Source: Oscarella lobularis | Taxonomy: Eukaryota > Porifera > Homoscleromorpha > Homosclerophorida > Oscarellidae | DNA: 64,000 nt | Direction: 5' to 3' | NCBI RefSeq assembly: GCF_947507565.1 | Contig: NC_089176.1 | Location: forward strand, 372,001 to 436,000 | The notes under the pieces: model-generated | What the model was told of the DNA's origin: nothing | The model's database searches: none | Seen by the model: the letters and a program-made list of their open reading frames with translations, nothing else | Made by a program: the position numbers and the translations under genes | Part shown: piece by piece, positions 54,447 through 64,000 of the stretch | How the letters are laid out: every line of letters starts with the position of its first letter | How positions within the stretch are numbered: position 1 is the stretch's first letter

Positions 54447-57400
54447 TCACTCAAACTGCTCGACTCCCATGAACTTGGTCAATCTGAAGAGAAATAATAG
54501 AAAAAAACTCTGTGCAAATCACTACTTACCCAGACTGTCCCACAGCAACGTTTGTTTCACTCTGGCTTGCAGCCAGATCTGGCCTAGCGTCATTACTAGC
54601 AGACGAAACACTAGTCGTAACTGTAACTGGGGGCGCCTGCGCTTCTGGAGTCGTCTGAGCCACTGGTGCAGTTGCAGGAGGAAGAGAAATAGACGCCGCA
54701 ATTGGAACAACACTGCTCACAACTGGAAGGGAATTCGACACGGTGGCCACCGGTGCCGTCACTGTCGTCCTTTGTCTGTAATCAGGAGCGGGAATAGCCG
54801 GGCGCAAGACGCTCGTATCGGCATTATTTCGCCGTAAATACCGGGGCGTTGTACCGGTGCCAACTCTGCACGCGTAAAACGTTGGAGAAACGGGGTATCT
54901 CTCATATGTATGTACCTTGGATCTCTCAGTGCAACCATTTTCTCAGCATAATTTGCCGGAAACCATCCAGATCTGCGAATTAAAAATCAAAAAAGAACTC
55001 GCAGACATTTTTTCCTAAGAGGTACTTTCGCGTTCTGCCATTTTCGCCGTATTGCCACCCATCCCTCGGTTCGCCGACGGCGTCGATGAAATCGCCCTAA
55101 AAAATAGACCTGTATCTAAAAAAGCCTCCAAAGTTTTAATTAGATAATACTTCTTTGAATGACAATTGCGATGGAGTCGTCGCCGAGAACGTGTACAATG
55201 CTCGAAACTTCATACTAAGCGATGCCCCACTCAAAAAAAGATTCTAGTAAAGATTTAGTAATGCAAACCCGTATTTTGGTCCATCAAACGACGACGGAGC
55301 AATCTTCGACTTCACCGGTTGGCTCACTGGCGCCTGTGAGGGCTGCTGAAGAAAGACGACCTGTGGTTGCATCTGAACGGGTACGGCCATCGGTTGCTGC
55401 TGCAAAGCCGGATACGATTGGGGATTAGCTCCGATGACCTGCTGTGTCGCCGCCACTGGAATAGACGCCTGCATCAGGGACTGCGGTTCAGACTGAATGG
55501 GTTGCTGAACGTGAGGCTGAGACGGAGCGATAACCGGAGGCTGAATCTGCAGCGGTGGCTGAGAAAATTGCAGCTGCGCGGAAGTGGACGGCACGACGGG
55601 TGCAAGCTGCGGTTGTTGTTGAATCGTCATAACGGGCGCTTGGAATGGCTGAGAAGGAGCCAGTTGCACGTGCTGTTGACTTGTCGGTACAGGTGGCTGA
55701 AAATTCATCTGCTGCGAATTTTGAAATTGTTGTTGCGGAGGCGGCTGTTGCTGTGGCTGACTTCGCGAGAGACCTTCAAACGACGACGATTTGACTTGAG
55801 ACTGAAAATTGAGCTGGTGTGAATTTTGAAATTGATGTTGTTGAGGAGGCGGCGGTGGCGGCTGTTGCAGCGGATGACTTTGCTGCGCAAGACCTTCAAA
55901 GGACGACGATTTGACTTGCCCCATAGGCGCTACAGTTTCACTCGACTCCGCAGTCAGATCACCGAGCGACCTCACTGACAGAGCCGAAGGTTGCTCCTAG
56001 AACGCCCATTAGCAATTCTTCGATTTAAAAAAAGACACAATACCTGACGATCTATTCTTCCAATAGGTGAATTCTCCTGAGTCCACAATGACCCGAACTG
56101 CCGACTCTCAGGAGAATCAGACAGCGGTTGAAACAGCTGAGAATTGCCGCCACTGCCGCCGCCGCCGCCGCCGCCTCTCTCAGCAGCAAATCCAGCAAAT
56201 CCGGAAACATGCGACTGGAACGGATAAAACTACACAAACACTCTCAAATAAATACGTAAGTATAACATATGAATATATACATCTTTGCTTCCATCTGTTT
56301 CCCCGTTCACAAAATTTTGACGCGTTGGTTTGCCCTGCTCCTCCGGACGCCATCTCGCCAACGGCGAAGCAGGCCTTACAAGCGTGTTGTCCGCTGATTG
56401 AGATCGCATTCGATCCGCCGCTTGGGACGTCTTTCGTCCGACGGCCGTCGATCCGGCATTGGGCTGCGGCGCCCGCGACGGCAGGGGACCGTCGAGAAAA
56501 TTCCGCGAGTCGTCTTCGAGCCATCGATTGCGCGGAACCAACGTCGGATCCTAAAGAAAAATCGAATCGAATCGAAGTCTCTAAGGGGACTTTGTTCTTT
56601 ACTTTGAGAAGATCGTTGAAGTCTTGCGTCTCGGTTGCATCGGAGACGAGAGATACCCAGTCGTTTATTTTTCGCGACAATCCGTTGTGAGACTACAATT
56701 TTCAAAAAAGAAGAACTTGGATTTTTTTCATCAATTATGCATGCATGTAGACGCACTCTTCCGTGATAAACTATGTTGCTCTTGATTACGTGGCAAAATT
56801 TTTCCACGACAATCGAATGTATTTTTCTCTCCAAAATCAAGGCCTTTCAAACGAAAATTTCAGGAGAGCGCACTTTAGGTGACGCACTTCCCATACCTTT
56901 CGCAATCCGTAGCTTCTGACGTCAAAAAGATCGGTTTCTCTATCGTGCAGAGTTTGAAGTAACTACAGAAGAAATAGAATATATTTCTCGAGTTTTTTTC
57001 TATTGGAATACCTGAGCTTCTCTGTCGTCTTGAAAGGGAACGCCGGGATTCTCCTTACGAAACTTCTTGCGAACGCTTCGAAGCTCCTCATCAGCTTCCT
57101 CCACCATCTGCAAATGCAAATAAGTCAAAAAGAATTCTAGGTCTCAGGGGTATGTAGGTAAAACACTAAAATGTATAAATAATGCACCTGAATACGAAGT
57201 TCACAGTCATCTCTGTAGCTCCGCTGGAGCACCTACGGAAACAGGACTTCAAATAAGGAGCCCTGGGCCCAAACGGTCTCTCTTAGAGTCTACGTACAGC
57301 TAAAGCCTTTTCTTCACTTTCTACTTTTGCCTCGAGAGGCAGCACGAAATCATTCAAATACGATCGAAGCTACGAGAAGAGCAACGTTTCTGGTCGAGCC

Positions 57401-57961
57401 TACGACTCTTTCGCTAGTTCTACGTACGACGTCGCCGCGCTGCAGCTCGATCTGTCGATGCACTTCCGATATTTCCATCATGGCATCGCCTAAGAAAAAT
57501 AACCACGCCCCCGCGGCCCCCCTCATTCGTTCCGCGTGTCTCATTGATTCGTCCCCACGCGTACTGTACCGATGAAACGCGTCGACGTTCGATAGTCGGC
57601 GGCGTGCTGAGCAATCTGGTTGAACACCTCCCAAAAAGAGGCAGCCGCTCGGGTGCAATCTACAGAGTAAACAAGATGTCCACGCCCGAATCTAATCGTT
57701 CTCGCGCAAACAAACGCCGCGACTCCCACTTTCCCTCACGATATTCCCTCTGCGTACCGGCCATCGCTTTCTGATACGTTCGACCGAGACTGGCGAGCGT
57801 TTTCACCGCTGGCACGAGCGTCGAGACGTTCTACGCGACGAAAACAAGCTATTGTCTTCGTTTTGTGCGCGTTCGCGAGGCGCACTGACGTGCAATAGAG
57901 CTTCGACGACTTTTCCGAGCTCTTCCGAACGCGAGAGATGATTCGACGACGCGGCGGACAT
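54447..57961 (-). CDS. BAIAP2: BAIAP2 (IRSp53)-like I-BAR and SH3 adaptor
   Basis: It starts MSAASSNHLSRSEELGKVVE. The next exons give NVSTLVPAVKTLASLGRTYQ, AASFWEVFNQIAQHAAD, SEVHRQIELQ, then a charged helical segment with RIQMVEEADEELRSVRKKFR: an IMD (I-BAR) domain. The linker has LSRKINDWVSLVSDATETQD and a Gln/Pro-rich stretch containing two VKSSSFEGL repeats. The SH3 domain is LSFKEGDFIDAVGEPRDGWQ, YGENGRTRKSGWFPANYAEK. The tail is Thr/Val/Ala-rich and ends MGVEQFE. IRSp53 proteins bend membranes into filopodia and link Rac/Cdc42 to WAVE and Ena/VASP. The Gln-rich insert is not in vertebrate BAIAP2. About twelve exons. The 5' half is duplicated at 59635-60960. Confidence 0.88.
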
Positions 57962-58194
57962 TCTGGAACTTTATCTTTTCCCGAATCGACTCTTTGTTCT
58001 GTCACTGGAAACACGTAGGAGGAGCGTGGTCGCGTCTCCCGGATTGACGATGACGCAAATTTTCGCACTCGCGTGTCAGCTGCATAATTTGCACCTCTGC
58101 ACATGTAAACAGGGGATGTGCGACTGCAGCTGCATTTCCCTCTAAATGCAATAGCTGCAGTTGGCTCACTCCATAATCAGCCAAGCTTGAGCGG
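57962..58194. promoter_or_regulatory. Divergent upstream region BAIAP2-like / GPCR 1
   Basis: 233 bp between divergent starts. Two CAGCTG E-boxes lie at 58077-58082 and 58127-58132; the second is inside the 10 bp palindrome TGCAGCTGCA. A third related TAGCTGCAG follows near 58152. The same region upstream of GPCR 2 keeps the first and third but lost the central block. Confidence 0.4.
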
Positions 58195-59364
58195 ATGTCA
58201 GGCTACGAGCACTACATGTATAACGAAACATTCAATGGCACTAACAGAAGCTACAGTAACTACAGCGGTTACGGTGGAGGTACGTCGACATACTCTCCCA
58301 GCACAGCCAAAGTCGCCCTCAGCCTTTCAGTGGGACTTTTCACTGTTATTATGTGCGGCCTGATTTTCATCGTTCAAATCAAGCGTAAAGGATTTCGCGA
58401 GGTTTCGACATTTGTCTTGCTCAATTCAATTGCAGCCGATCTAGTCGGCGGTTGCTGCGTGATTACGTCGACTTTTGTAATAGGCCAGGTCTTCCCAAAT
58501 ACTCCCAGCTACGACGGTCTGTGCAAGTTCATGGTCGCACTTTCCTTTTTCACGGGCGGATGGTCAGCGTGGGCCGTATTTTTCGTCGCTTTGGATCGCT
58601 ACGACGCCGTGGCGAACGGCATGAGACGAAAGTTCTCGCTAAAGAAAGCAATAATATGTGTGATCATAAGCGCCTTTGCAGCTGCCCTGTTTGCACTCTT
58701 TCCTCTCACGGGCTGGGGTACGTTCCAAACTGGACTTATCGTTTTTCCGGGACAGGAGAAAGTCGGCCTTTGCGTTCCATTTACAAGCTGGAAAGGCCAC
58801 TCTCTTCTGATTTACGGCATCTTGTATTTCACTTTCAAGTCGTATCTGCCTCAATTCCTCACCGTGATTTCTTTGAGTCTATTAGTAGCGATTGCGTGGA
58901 GAGTCTTGAGAGCTCAAAGGGATCGAGAGCGAACTCACGGCGAGGAAAATCCAAACCGTTCGGTGATAACATTGCTCAAGTCGAGAGGATTCAAATACAT
59001 CGTTGCAGTTATTATTTGCAAGTTGATATGTGTCATGCCAGAGCAGACGTCAAAACTAGGAGCAACTGCTAGAACATTTCGCTTCCCGGAGAAAGCCTAC
59101 GAAGCTGTGGAAATATTGGGCCAGGCCAACTTCGTGATCAACTCTATACTCTACTTTCTCTGGCTGACATCGCTGAACAGAAACCCAAACGACAATTCCG
59201 CCGAATCGTGTTGCACTTTCTTCAGACTGTCACGTGTACTTGGACGGCAAATCAACAGAGCCGCATCTTACCATCACACCCGTCGTCAGAGTCAAAGTCA
59301 GCAGACGAAGACTACGACAGAAATAAACAACAAGCTGTACACGGGACAGGAAGTTGAAAACTGA
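58195..59364 (+). CDS. Rhodopsin-like (class A) orphan GPCR 1
   Basis: An intronless 389-residue receptor. The N-terminus carries several N-glycosylation sites (NET, NGT, NRS, NYS). Seven hydrophobic segments follow. TM2 holds NSIAADLVGG (N..AD pattern). TM3 begins with the disulfide Cys in CKFMVAL and ends LDRYDAV (DRY). ECL2 has the partner Cys (VGLCVPF) after GWG. TM7 reads ANFVINSILYFLW, so the usual NPxxY is replaced by NSILY. No TM7 Lys, so it is not a standard opsin. The tail is Gln/Ser/Thr-rich with HHTRRQSQSQQ. Ligand unknown. Its tandem copy is at 61100. Confidence 0.85.
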   Translation: MSGYEHYMYNETFNGTNRSYSNYSGYGGGTSTYSPSTAKVALSLSVGLFTVIMCGLIFIVQIKRKGFREVSTFVLLNSIAADLVGGCCVITSTFVIGQVFPNTPSYDGLCKFMVALSFFTGGWSAWAVFFVALDRYDAVANGMRRKFSLKKAIICVIISAFAAALFALFPLTGWGTFQTGLIVFPGQEKVGLCVPFTSWKGHSLLIYGILYFTFKSYLPQFLTVISLSLLVAIAWRVLRAQRDRERTHGEENPNRSVITLLKSRGFKYIVAVIICKLICVMPEQTSKLGATARTFRFPEKAYEAVEILGQANFVINSILYFLWLTSLNRNPNDNSAESCCTFFRLSRVLGRQINRAASYHHTRRQSQSQQTKTTTEINNKLYTGQEVEN

Positions 59365-59554
59365 CTCTATGTATCAGATACGTCACCTGCGTTTGTCTCT
59401 CTCTCTCTGTGTGTGTGTGTGTGTGGTGCACCTTCAAGTTTATTCTAGAAACGTATTATAAAGAAGAATCGTCTGTGGTCTAGGCACACGTAATTTAATG
59501 ACAATAATAACACGTACGCTACGGCTAAAGAGATCCCCGAATTCATTCTGAGTT
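59365..59554. repeat. Duplicated 3' flank with CT/GT microsatellite
   Basis: CTCTCT then GTGTGT runs near 59397-59424, followed by sequence nearly identical to 62280-62454. It contains both the GPCR 3' untranslated region and the 3' untranslated region of RBFOX in the other direction. Confidence 0.7.
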
Positions 59555-59611
59555 TCAGTAGGGCTGATATCTATAGTGCGGTTGATACCCGTGAATGGGC
59601 CCATAGCCAGA
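59555..59611 (-). pseudogene. RBFOX: Orphaned copy of the RBFOX last exon
   Basis: It is identical or nearly so to 62455-62511 and would encode [18 protein letters not shown] and stop. It is followed by the same acceptor (TTTTTATAG in sense), but the rest of the gene is absent here because the duplication junction lies 24 bp further on. It cannot be used unless RBFOX transcripts read through GPCR 2. Confidence 0.88.
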
Positions 59612-59634
59612 CTATAAAAACACAACAAGGGTTC

Positions 59635-60960
59635 GCGAAGCAGGCCTTGCAAGCGTGTTGTCCGCTGATTGAGATCGCATTCGATCCGCCGTTTGGGACG
59701 TCTTTCGTCCGACCGCCGTCGATCCGGCATTGGGCTGCGGCGCCCGCGACGGCAGGGGACCGTCGAGAAAATGCCGCGAGTCGTCTTCGAGCCATCGATT
59801 GCGCGGAACCAATGTCGGATCCTAAAGAAAAATCGAATCGAATCGAAGGCTCTAAAGGAGACTTTGTTCTTTACTTTGAGAAGATCGTTGAAGTCTTGGG
59901 TCTCGGTTGAATCGGAGACGAGAGATACCCAGTCGTTTATTTTCGCGACAATCCGCTATGAGACTACAATTTCAAAAAAAGAAGAACTTGGATTTTTCAT
60001 CAATTATGCATGTAGACGCACTCTTCCGTGATAGACTATGTTGCTCTTGATTACGTGGCAAAATTTTTCCACGACAATCGAATGTATTTTTCTCTCCAAA
60101 ATCAAGGCCTTTCAAACGAAAATTTCAGGAGAGCGCACTTTAGGTGACGCATTTTGCTTCGTTACCTTTCGCAATCCGTAGCTTCTGACGTCAAAAAGAT
60201 CGGTTTCTCTATCGTGTAGAGTTTGAAGTAACTACAGAAGAAACAGAATATATTTCTCGAGTTTTTTTCTATTGGAATACCTGAGCTTCTCTGTCGTCTT
60301 GAAAGGAAACGCCGGGATTCTCCTTACGAAACTTCTTGCGAACATTTCGAAGCTCCTTCCTCCACCATCTGCAAATGCAAATAAGTCAAAAAGAATTCTA
60401 GGTCTCGATCTGTCGATGCACTTCCGATATTTCCATCATGGCATCGCCTAAGAAAATAACCACGCCCCCACGGGCCCCCTCATTCGTTCCGCGCGTCTCA
60501 TTGATTCGTCCCCACGCGTACTGTACCGATGAAACGCGTCGACGTTCGATAGTCGGCGGCGTGCTGAGCAATCTGGTTGAACACCTCCCAAAAAGAGGCA
60601 GCCGCTCGGGTGCAATCTACAGAGTAAACAAGATGTCCACGCCCGAATCTAATCGTTCTCGCGCAAACAAACGCCGCGACTCCCACTTTCCCACACGATA
60701 TTCTCTCTGCGTACCGGCCATCGCTTTCTGATACGTTCGACCGAGATTGGCGAGCGTTTTCAGCGCCGGCACGAGCGTCGAGACGTTCTACGCGACGAAA
60801 ACAAGCTATTGTCTTCGTTTTGTGCGCGTTCGCGAGGCGCACTGACGTGCAATAGAGCTTCGACGACGTTTCCGAGCTCTTCGGAGCGCGAGAAATGATT
60901 CGACGACGCGGCTGGAACTTTATCTTTTCCCGAATCGACTCTTTGTTCATGCCACTAGGA
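59635..60960 (-). pseudogene. BAIAP2: Decayed BAIAP2-like 5' fragment (tandem copy)
   Basis: It corresponds to 56364-57961 of the intact gene. The copy lacks the SH3-encoding half. About 260 bp including helical exons is deleted after 60408. An 8 bp deletion falls in the EEADEELRS-type exon, and about 10 bp that carried the start codon is gone near 60921. Other differences are single substitutions. The linker exon (LSRKINDWVSLVSD-type) remains close to the parent. No functional product expected. Confidence 0.88.
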
Positions 60961-61099
60961 GGAGCGTGGTCGCGTCTCCCGGATTGACGATGACGCAAAT
61001 TTTCGCACTCGCGTGTCAGCTGCATAATCTGCACCTCTGCACACGTAAACTGCAGCTCTAAATGCAATAGCTGCAGTTGGCTCACTGCATAATCAGCCG

Positions 61100-62269
61100 A
61101 TGTCAGGCTACGACCACTGGCAGCACTACATGTATAACGAAACATTCAATGGCACTAACAGAAGCTACAGTAACTACGGCGGAGGTACGTTGATATTCTC
61201 TCCCGGCACTGCCAAAGTCGCCATCAGCCTTTCAGTGGGAATTTTCACTGTTATTATGTGCGGCCTGATTTTCATCGTTCAAATCAAGCGTAACGGATTT
61301 CGCGAGGTTTCGACATTTGTCTTGCTCAATTCAATTGCAGCCGATCTAGTCAGCGGTTGCTGCGTGATTACGACGACTTTAGTCATAGGCCAGGTCTTCC
61401 CGAATACTCCCAGCTACGACGGTCTGTGCAAGTTCATGGTCGCACTTTACTATTTCACGGGCGGATGGTCAGCGTGGGCCGTATTTTTCGTCGCTTTCGA
61501 TCGCTACGACGCCGTAGCGAACGGCATGAGACGAAAGTTCTCGATAAAGAAAGCAATAATATGTGTGATCGTAAGCGCCTTTGCAGCTGCCCTGTTTGCA
61601 CTCTTTCCTCTCACGAGCTGGGGTACATTCCAAGCCAGACTTTACGTTTTTCCAGGACAGGAGAAAGTCGGCCTTTGCGTTCCATTTACAAGCTGGAAAG
61701 GCCACTCTCTTCTGATTTACGGCATCTTGTATTTCACTTTCAAGTCGTATCTGCCTCAATTCCTCACCGTGATTTCTTTGAGTCTATTAGTAGTGATTGC
61801 GTGGAGAGTCTTGAGAGCTCAAAGGGATCGAGAGCGAACTCACGGCGAGGAAAATCCAAACCGTTCGGTGATAACACTGCTCAAGTCGAGAGGATTCAAA
61901 TACATCGTTGCAGTTATTATTTGCAAGTTGATATGCACTATGCCAGTGCAGACGGGACAACTAGGAACAACTGCTAGAACATTTCGCTTCCCGGAGAAAG
62001 CGTACTATGCAGTGGACATACTGCACGAGGCCAACTTCGTAATCAACTCTATACTCTACTTTCTCTGGCTGACATCGTTGAACAGAAACCCAAACGACAA
62101 TTCCGCCGAATCGTGTTGCACGTTCTTAGGGCTGTCACGCGTATTTCGACGTCAAATCAACAGAGCCGCGTCTTACCATCACACCCGTCGTCAAAGTCAA
62201 AGTCAGCAGACGAAGACTACGACAGAAATAAACAACAAGCTGTACACGGGACAGGAAGTTGAAAACTGA
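61100..62269 (+). CDS. Rhodopsin-like (class A) orphan GPCR 2, tandem paralogue
   Basis: Intronless, 389 residues, roughly 90 percent identical to GPCR 1 by eye, with the full frame kept. It holds DRYDAV, the two disulfide Cys and the NSILYFLW TM7. Differences from GPCR 1 cluster at the extracellular side: the N-terminus gains DHWQ and loses one glycosylated segment, the TM4-ECL2 border reads SWGTFQARLYVFPGQ, the TM6-ECL3 region reads CTMPVQTGQLGTTA, and the TM7 start reads YYAVDILHEANF. The C-terminal tail is almost unchanged. This pattern fits diversification of ligand binding with conserved coupling, but that is inference. Confidence 0.85.
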   Translation: MSGYDHWQHYMYNETFNGTNRSYSNYGGGTLIFSPGTAKVAISLSVGIFTVIMCGLIFIVQIKRNGFREVSTFVLLNSIAADLVSGCCVITTTLVIGQVFPNTPSYDGLCKFMVALYYFTGGWSAWAVFFVAFDRYDAVANGMRRKFSIKKAIICVIVSAFAAALFALFPLTSWGTFQARLYVFPGQEKVGLCVPFTSWKGHSLLIYGILYFTFKSYLPQFLTVISLSLLVVIAWRVLRAQRDRERTHGEENPNRSVITLLKSRGFKYIVAVIICKLICTMPVQTGQLGTTARTFRFPEKAYYAVDILHEANFVINSILYFLWLTSLNRNPNDNSAESCCTFLGLSRVFRRQINRAASYHHTRRQSQSQQTKTTTEINNKLYTGQEVEN

Positions 62270-62454
62270 CTCTATGTATCAGATACGTCACCTGCGTTTG
62301 TCTCTCTCTCTGTGTGTGTGTGTGTGGTGCACCTTCAAGTTTATTCTAGAAACGCATTATAAAGAAGAATCGTCTGTGGTCTAGGCACACGTAATTTAAT
62401 GACAATAATAACACGTACGCTACGCTAAAGAGATCCCCGAATTCATTCTGAGTT

Positions 62455-64000
62455 TCAGTAGGGCTGATATCTATAGTGCGGTTGATACCCGTGAATGGGC
62501 CCATAGCCAGACTATAAAAACACAACAAGGACTCGCGACAAAACAGAGAGATTCTAACGAAGACTTACTGACGAATAAGCTGGTCGATCTTGTCCGCTAG
62601 AAGCCTGCTGTTGATTTCCCTGTTGGCTACCTCCTCCTCCTCCTCCTCCCCCTCCTTGTTGCTGTTGTTGTGGTTGCTGTGACTGCTGCTGTGACTGCTG
62701 CTGCTGCTGCTGTTGTTGTTGTTGACCGCCCTGACTTGACTCTAGGTAACGAGCGTATTGCCTGTATCGCCAATACAAAAAACTCGTAAAAAAACGGCAG
62801 TAAAAAGAGTCTAACAAGAATGACTCACGCTGCGTAGTCCTGATGAGAGAATCCCTACAAACAAAACAAAAAAAAACGACGATTTAGTTCGTACAGAAAA
62901 GAAGAGGCGCGCGTAGCAGAGACGACGATACAAAGATGACGTCGCTTCAGCCCTCCATGCACTAACCGATTGATAAGCATCTTGAGTACCGTAGCTGCAT
63001 ACAGGCACAGGCACAGGCACACATGCACAAACAGGCCAAATCATTCATCTCATCAAAAATCGACATTGCACGCTCTCAATTACCCGGAATACGCGCCGTA
63101 GCCGGGATACGACGCCTGGCCCATGTCCGGATAGCCGTACGCTCTCGGATCATACATGGAACGCTGAGCGGCGGCGGCCGCCGCCATCGCCGCTGGCGGA
63201 TATCCCATGGAGCCATACCCGCCTCGATGCGGAAGCGGCGGAGGAAGATATCCTCGATAGGGACCAGGAGGCATAGAGCCTAAAATAAAATAAATAAATC
63301 AAGTCCTATTGTATTTTTTTATCTCACCTGCTGGAGGAGGATATGGCTTTGGTTTTTTCGGTGCCGTTCTCGGCGTTGCCTCGTTCACCTTACGCAATCT
63401 TTGTGTGTGTGAATATCTCGACTTAGATTACATTATTCTACCTCGATTTTTCGTCCATCGATGACTGAACCGTGGACTTTAAATTTGGCGACGTCGGCTT
63501 CTTCTCCCGAATCGAACGTGACGAACCCGAATCCCTACGTAGCACGCAACGCTACCGTATAAGAAAATGCCCCGAAAAAAAAATAAACCCAACCTTGGAT
63601 CCTCGTTCATTAAAAATAATCTCGGCTTCAGCAACGTGACCGTACGGCTAGAGAAATCATCCATCGAGAGAGCGCCGCCGGCTTTGCACTCATTCTCACC
63701 TCAAAGAGCCTGACAAGATCGTTGTCTCGAAATCGAAACGGTAAGTTGGACACGTGCAGTCGTCTTTGCCCGCTGGGCCCCGCCGAAGAGGTAGACGATT
63801 GGACGGGAACGGGCATGCCATGAATTGCCGAATCAGATTTTGAATCTCCACTTCGACTATCGGTGAGCGCCTCAACGGTCGAGATCGATTTATCAGGCCT
63901 ATCCTATGGAATTAATATAATTTCAGCGTCAATTGAGACCGTTTTGTTTCGGGGGCTAAACTGAAACGTGCCATACCACGTGGTTCAGTTACGCTATTAA
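62455..64000 (-). CDS. RBFOX: RBFOX (Fox-1 family) splicing factor, 3' part (5' end outside window)
   Basis: An RRM with RNP2 [20 protein letters not shown] and RNP1 [20 protein letters not shown] is followed by [20 protein letters not shown], the Fox-1 pattern in which [15 protein letters not shown] is nearly unchanged from vertebrates. Downstream are Gly/Tyr/Pro-rich exons ([20 protein letters not shown]), an Ala run and a Gln/Gly-rich low-complexity exon. The last exon is [18 protein letters not shown] with the stop at 62455-62457, reached by splicing at GTAAGT near 62568; without this splice the frame ends at 62554. Fox-1 proteins bind UGCAUG to control exon choice. The first exons lie beyond base 64000. 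Confidence 0.92.

Noticed and set aside
1-64000. CRISPR arrays, bacterial operons, retrovirus-like or Polinton-like elements
   Set aside because: No spaced direct repeats of CRISPR type, no integrase, reverse transcriptase, capsid or envelope motif was recognised in any frame.

Overview
This window is nuclear DNA from an animal. It holds about 30 multi-exon genes with animal orthologues (SOCS-type and TAB1-type signalling proteins, TSC2, RBFOX, BAIAP2, MAP2Ks and a rhodopsin-like GPCR). The genome is very compact: most introns are about 45-90 bp and many gene borders are 20-150 bp. A mitochondrial nad1 insert in a TSC2 intron reads with TGA as Trp and AGA as Arg, which points to a non-bilaterian animal. 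Together this best fits a homoscleromorph sponge such as Oscarella. That name is inference; no species-specific marker was checked.

Region 1 (1-22.8 kb) is ordinary single-copy gene space on both strands: 3' end of CEP112, a DHRS7B-like reductase, TMEM11, TOM1, a SOCS2/CISH-like gene, an unassigned SH2 protein, ATPAF2, CHID1, two tandem TAB1-like PP2C-fold genes, UBE2S, TDRKH, a DCUN1D3-like gene and IFT27. Several pairs are head to head with under 60 bp between start codons (ATPAF2/CHID1, IFT27/TSC2).

Region 2 (22.9-37.1 kb) holds two large genes, TSC2 and ANAPC1, on the same strand with only 19 bp between the TSC2 stop and the ANAPC1 ATG.

Region 3 (37.1-44.7 kb) is a rearranged tandem duplication. 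It has a complete GAS2-like gene, three copies of an unrecognised small gene with an N-myristoylation-type start, a MITE with inverted ends, a BFAR copy without its last exon, a broken GAS2-like fragment and a complete BFAR copy.

Region 4 (44.9-51.1 kb) has a MAP2K4-like gene, a convergent MAP2K3/6-like gene and MFSD11. Region 5 (51.1-54.4 kb) is gene-poor, with a second inverted-repeat element, a tandem satellite of about 194 bp and one TATA-type promoter candidate.

Region 6 (54.4-64 kb) has BAIAP2 (IRSp53-like), a GPCR, a duplicated RBFOX last exon, a decayed BAIAP2 copy, a second GPCR and the 3' part of RBFOX. It arose by one head-to-tail tandem duplication whose junction shows 4 bp of microhomology.

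Pathway links: TAB1 paralogues, MKK4-like and MKK3/6-like genes belong to one TAK1-to-p38/JNK cascade. UBE2S and ANAPC1 both serve the APC/C. No retrovirus-like, Polinton-like or CRISPR feature was seen, and no convincing tRNA or rRNA gene.
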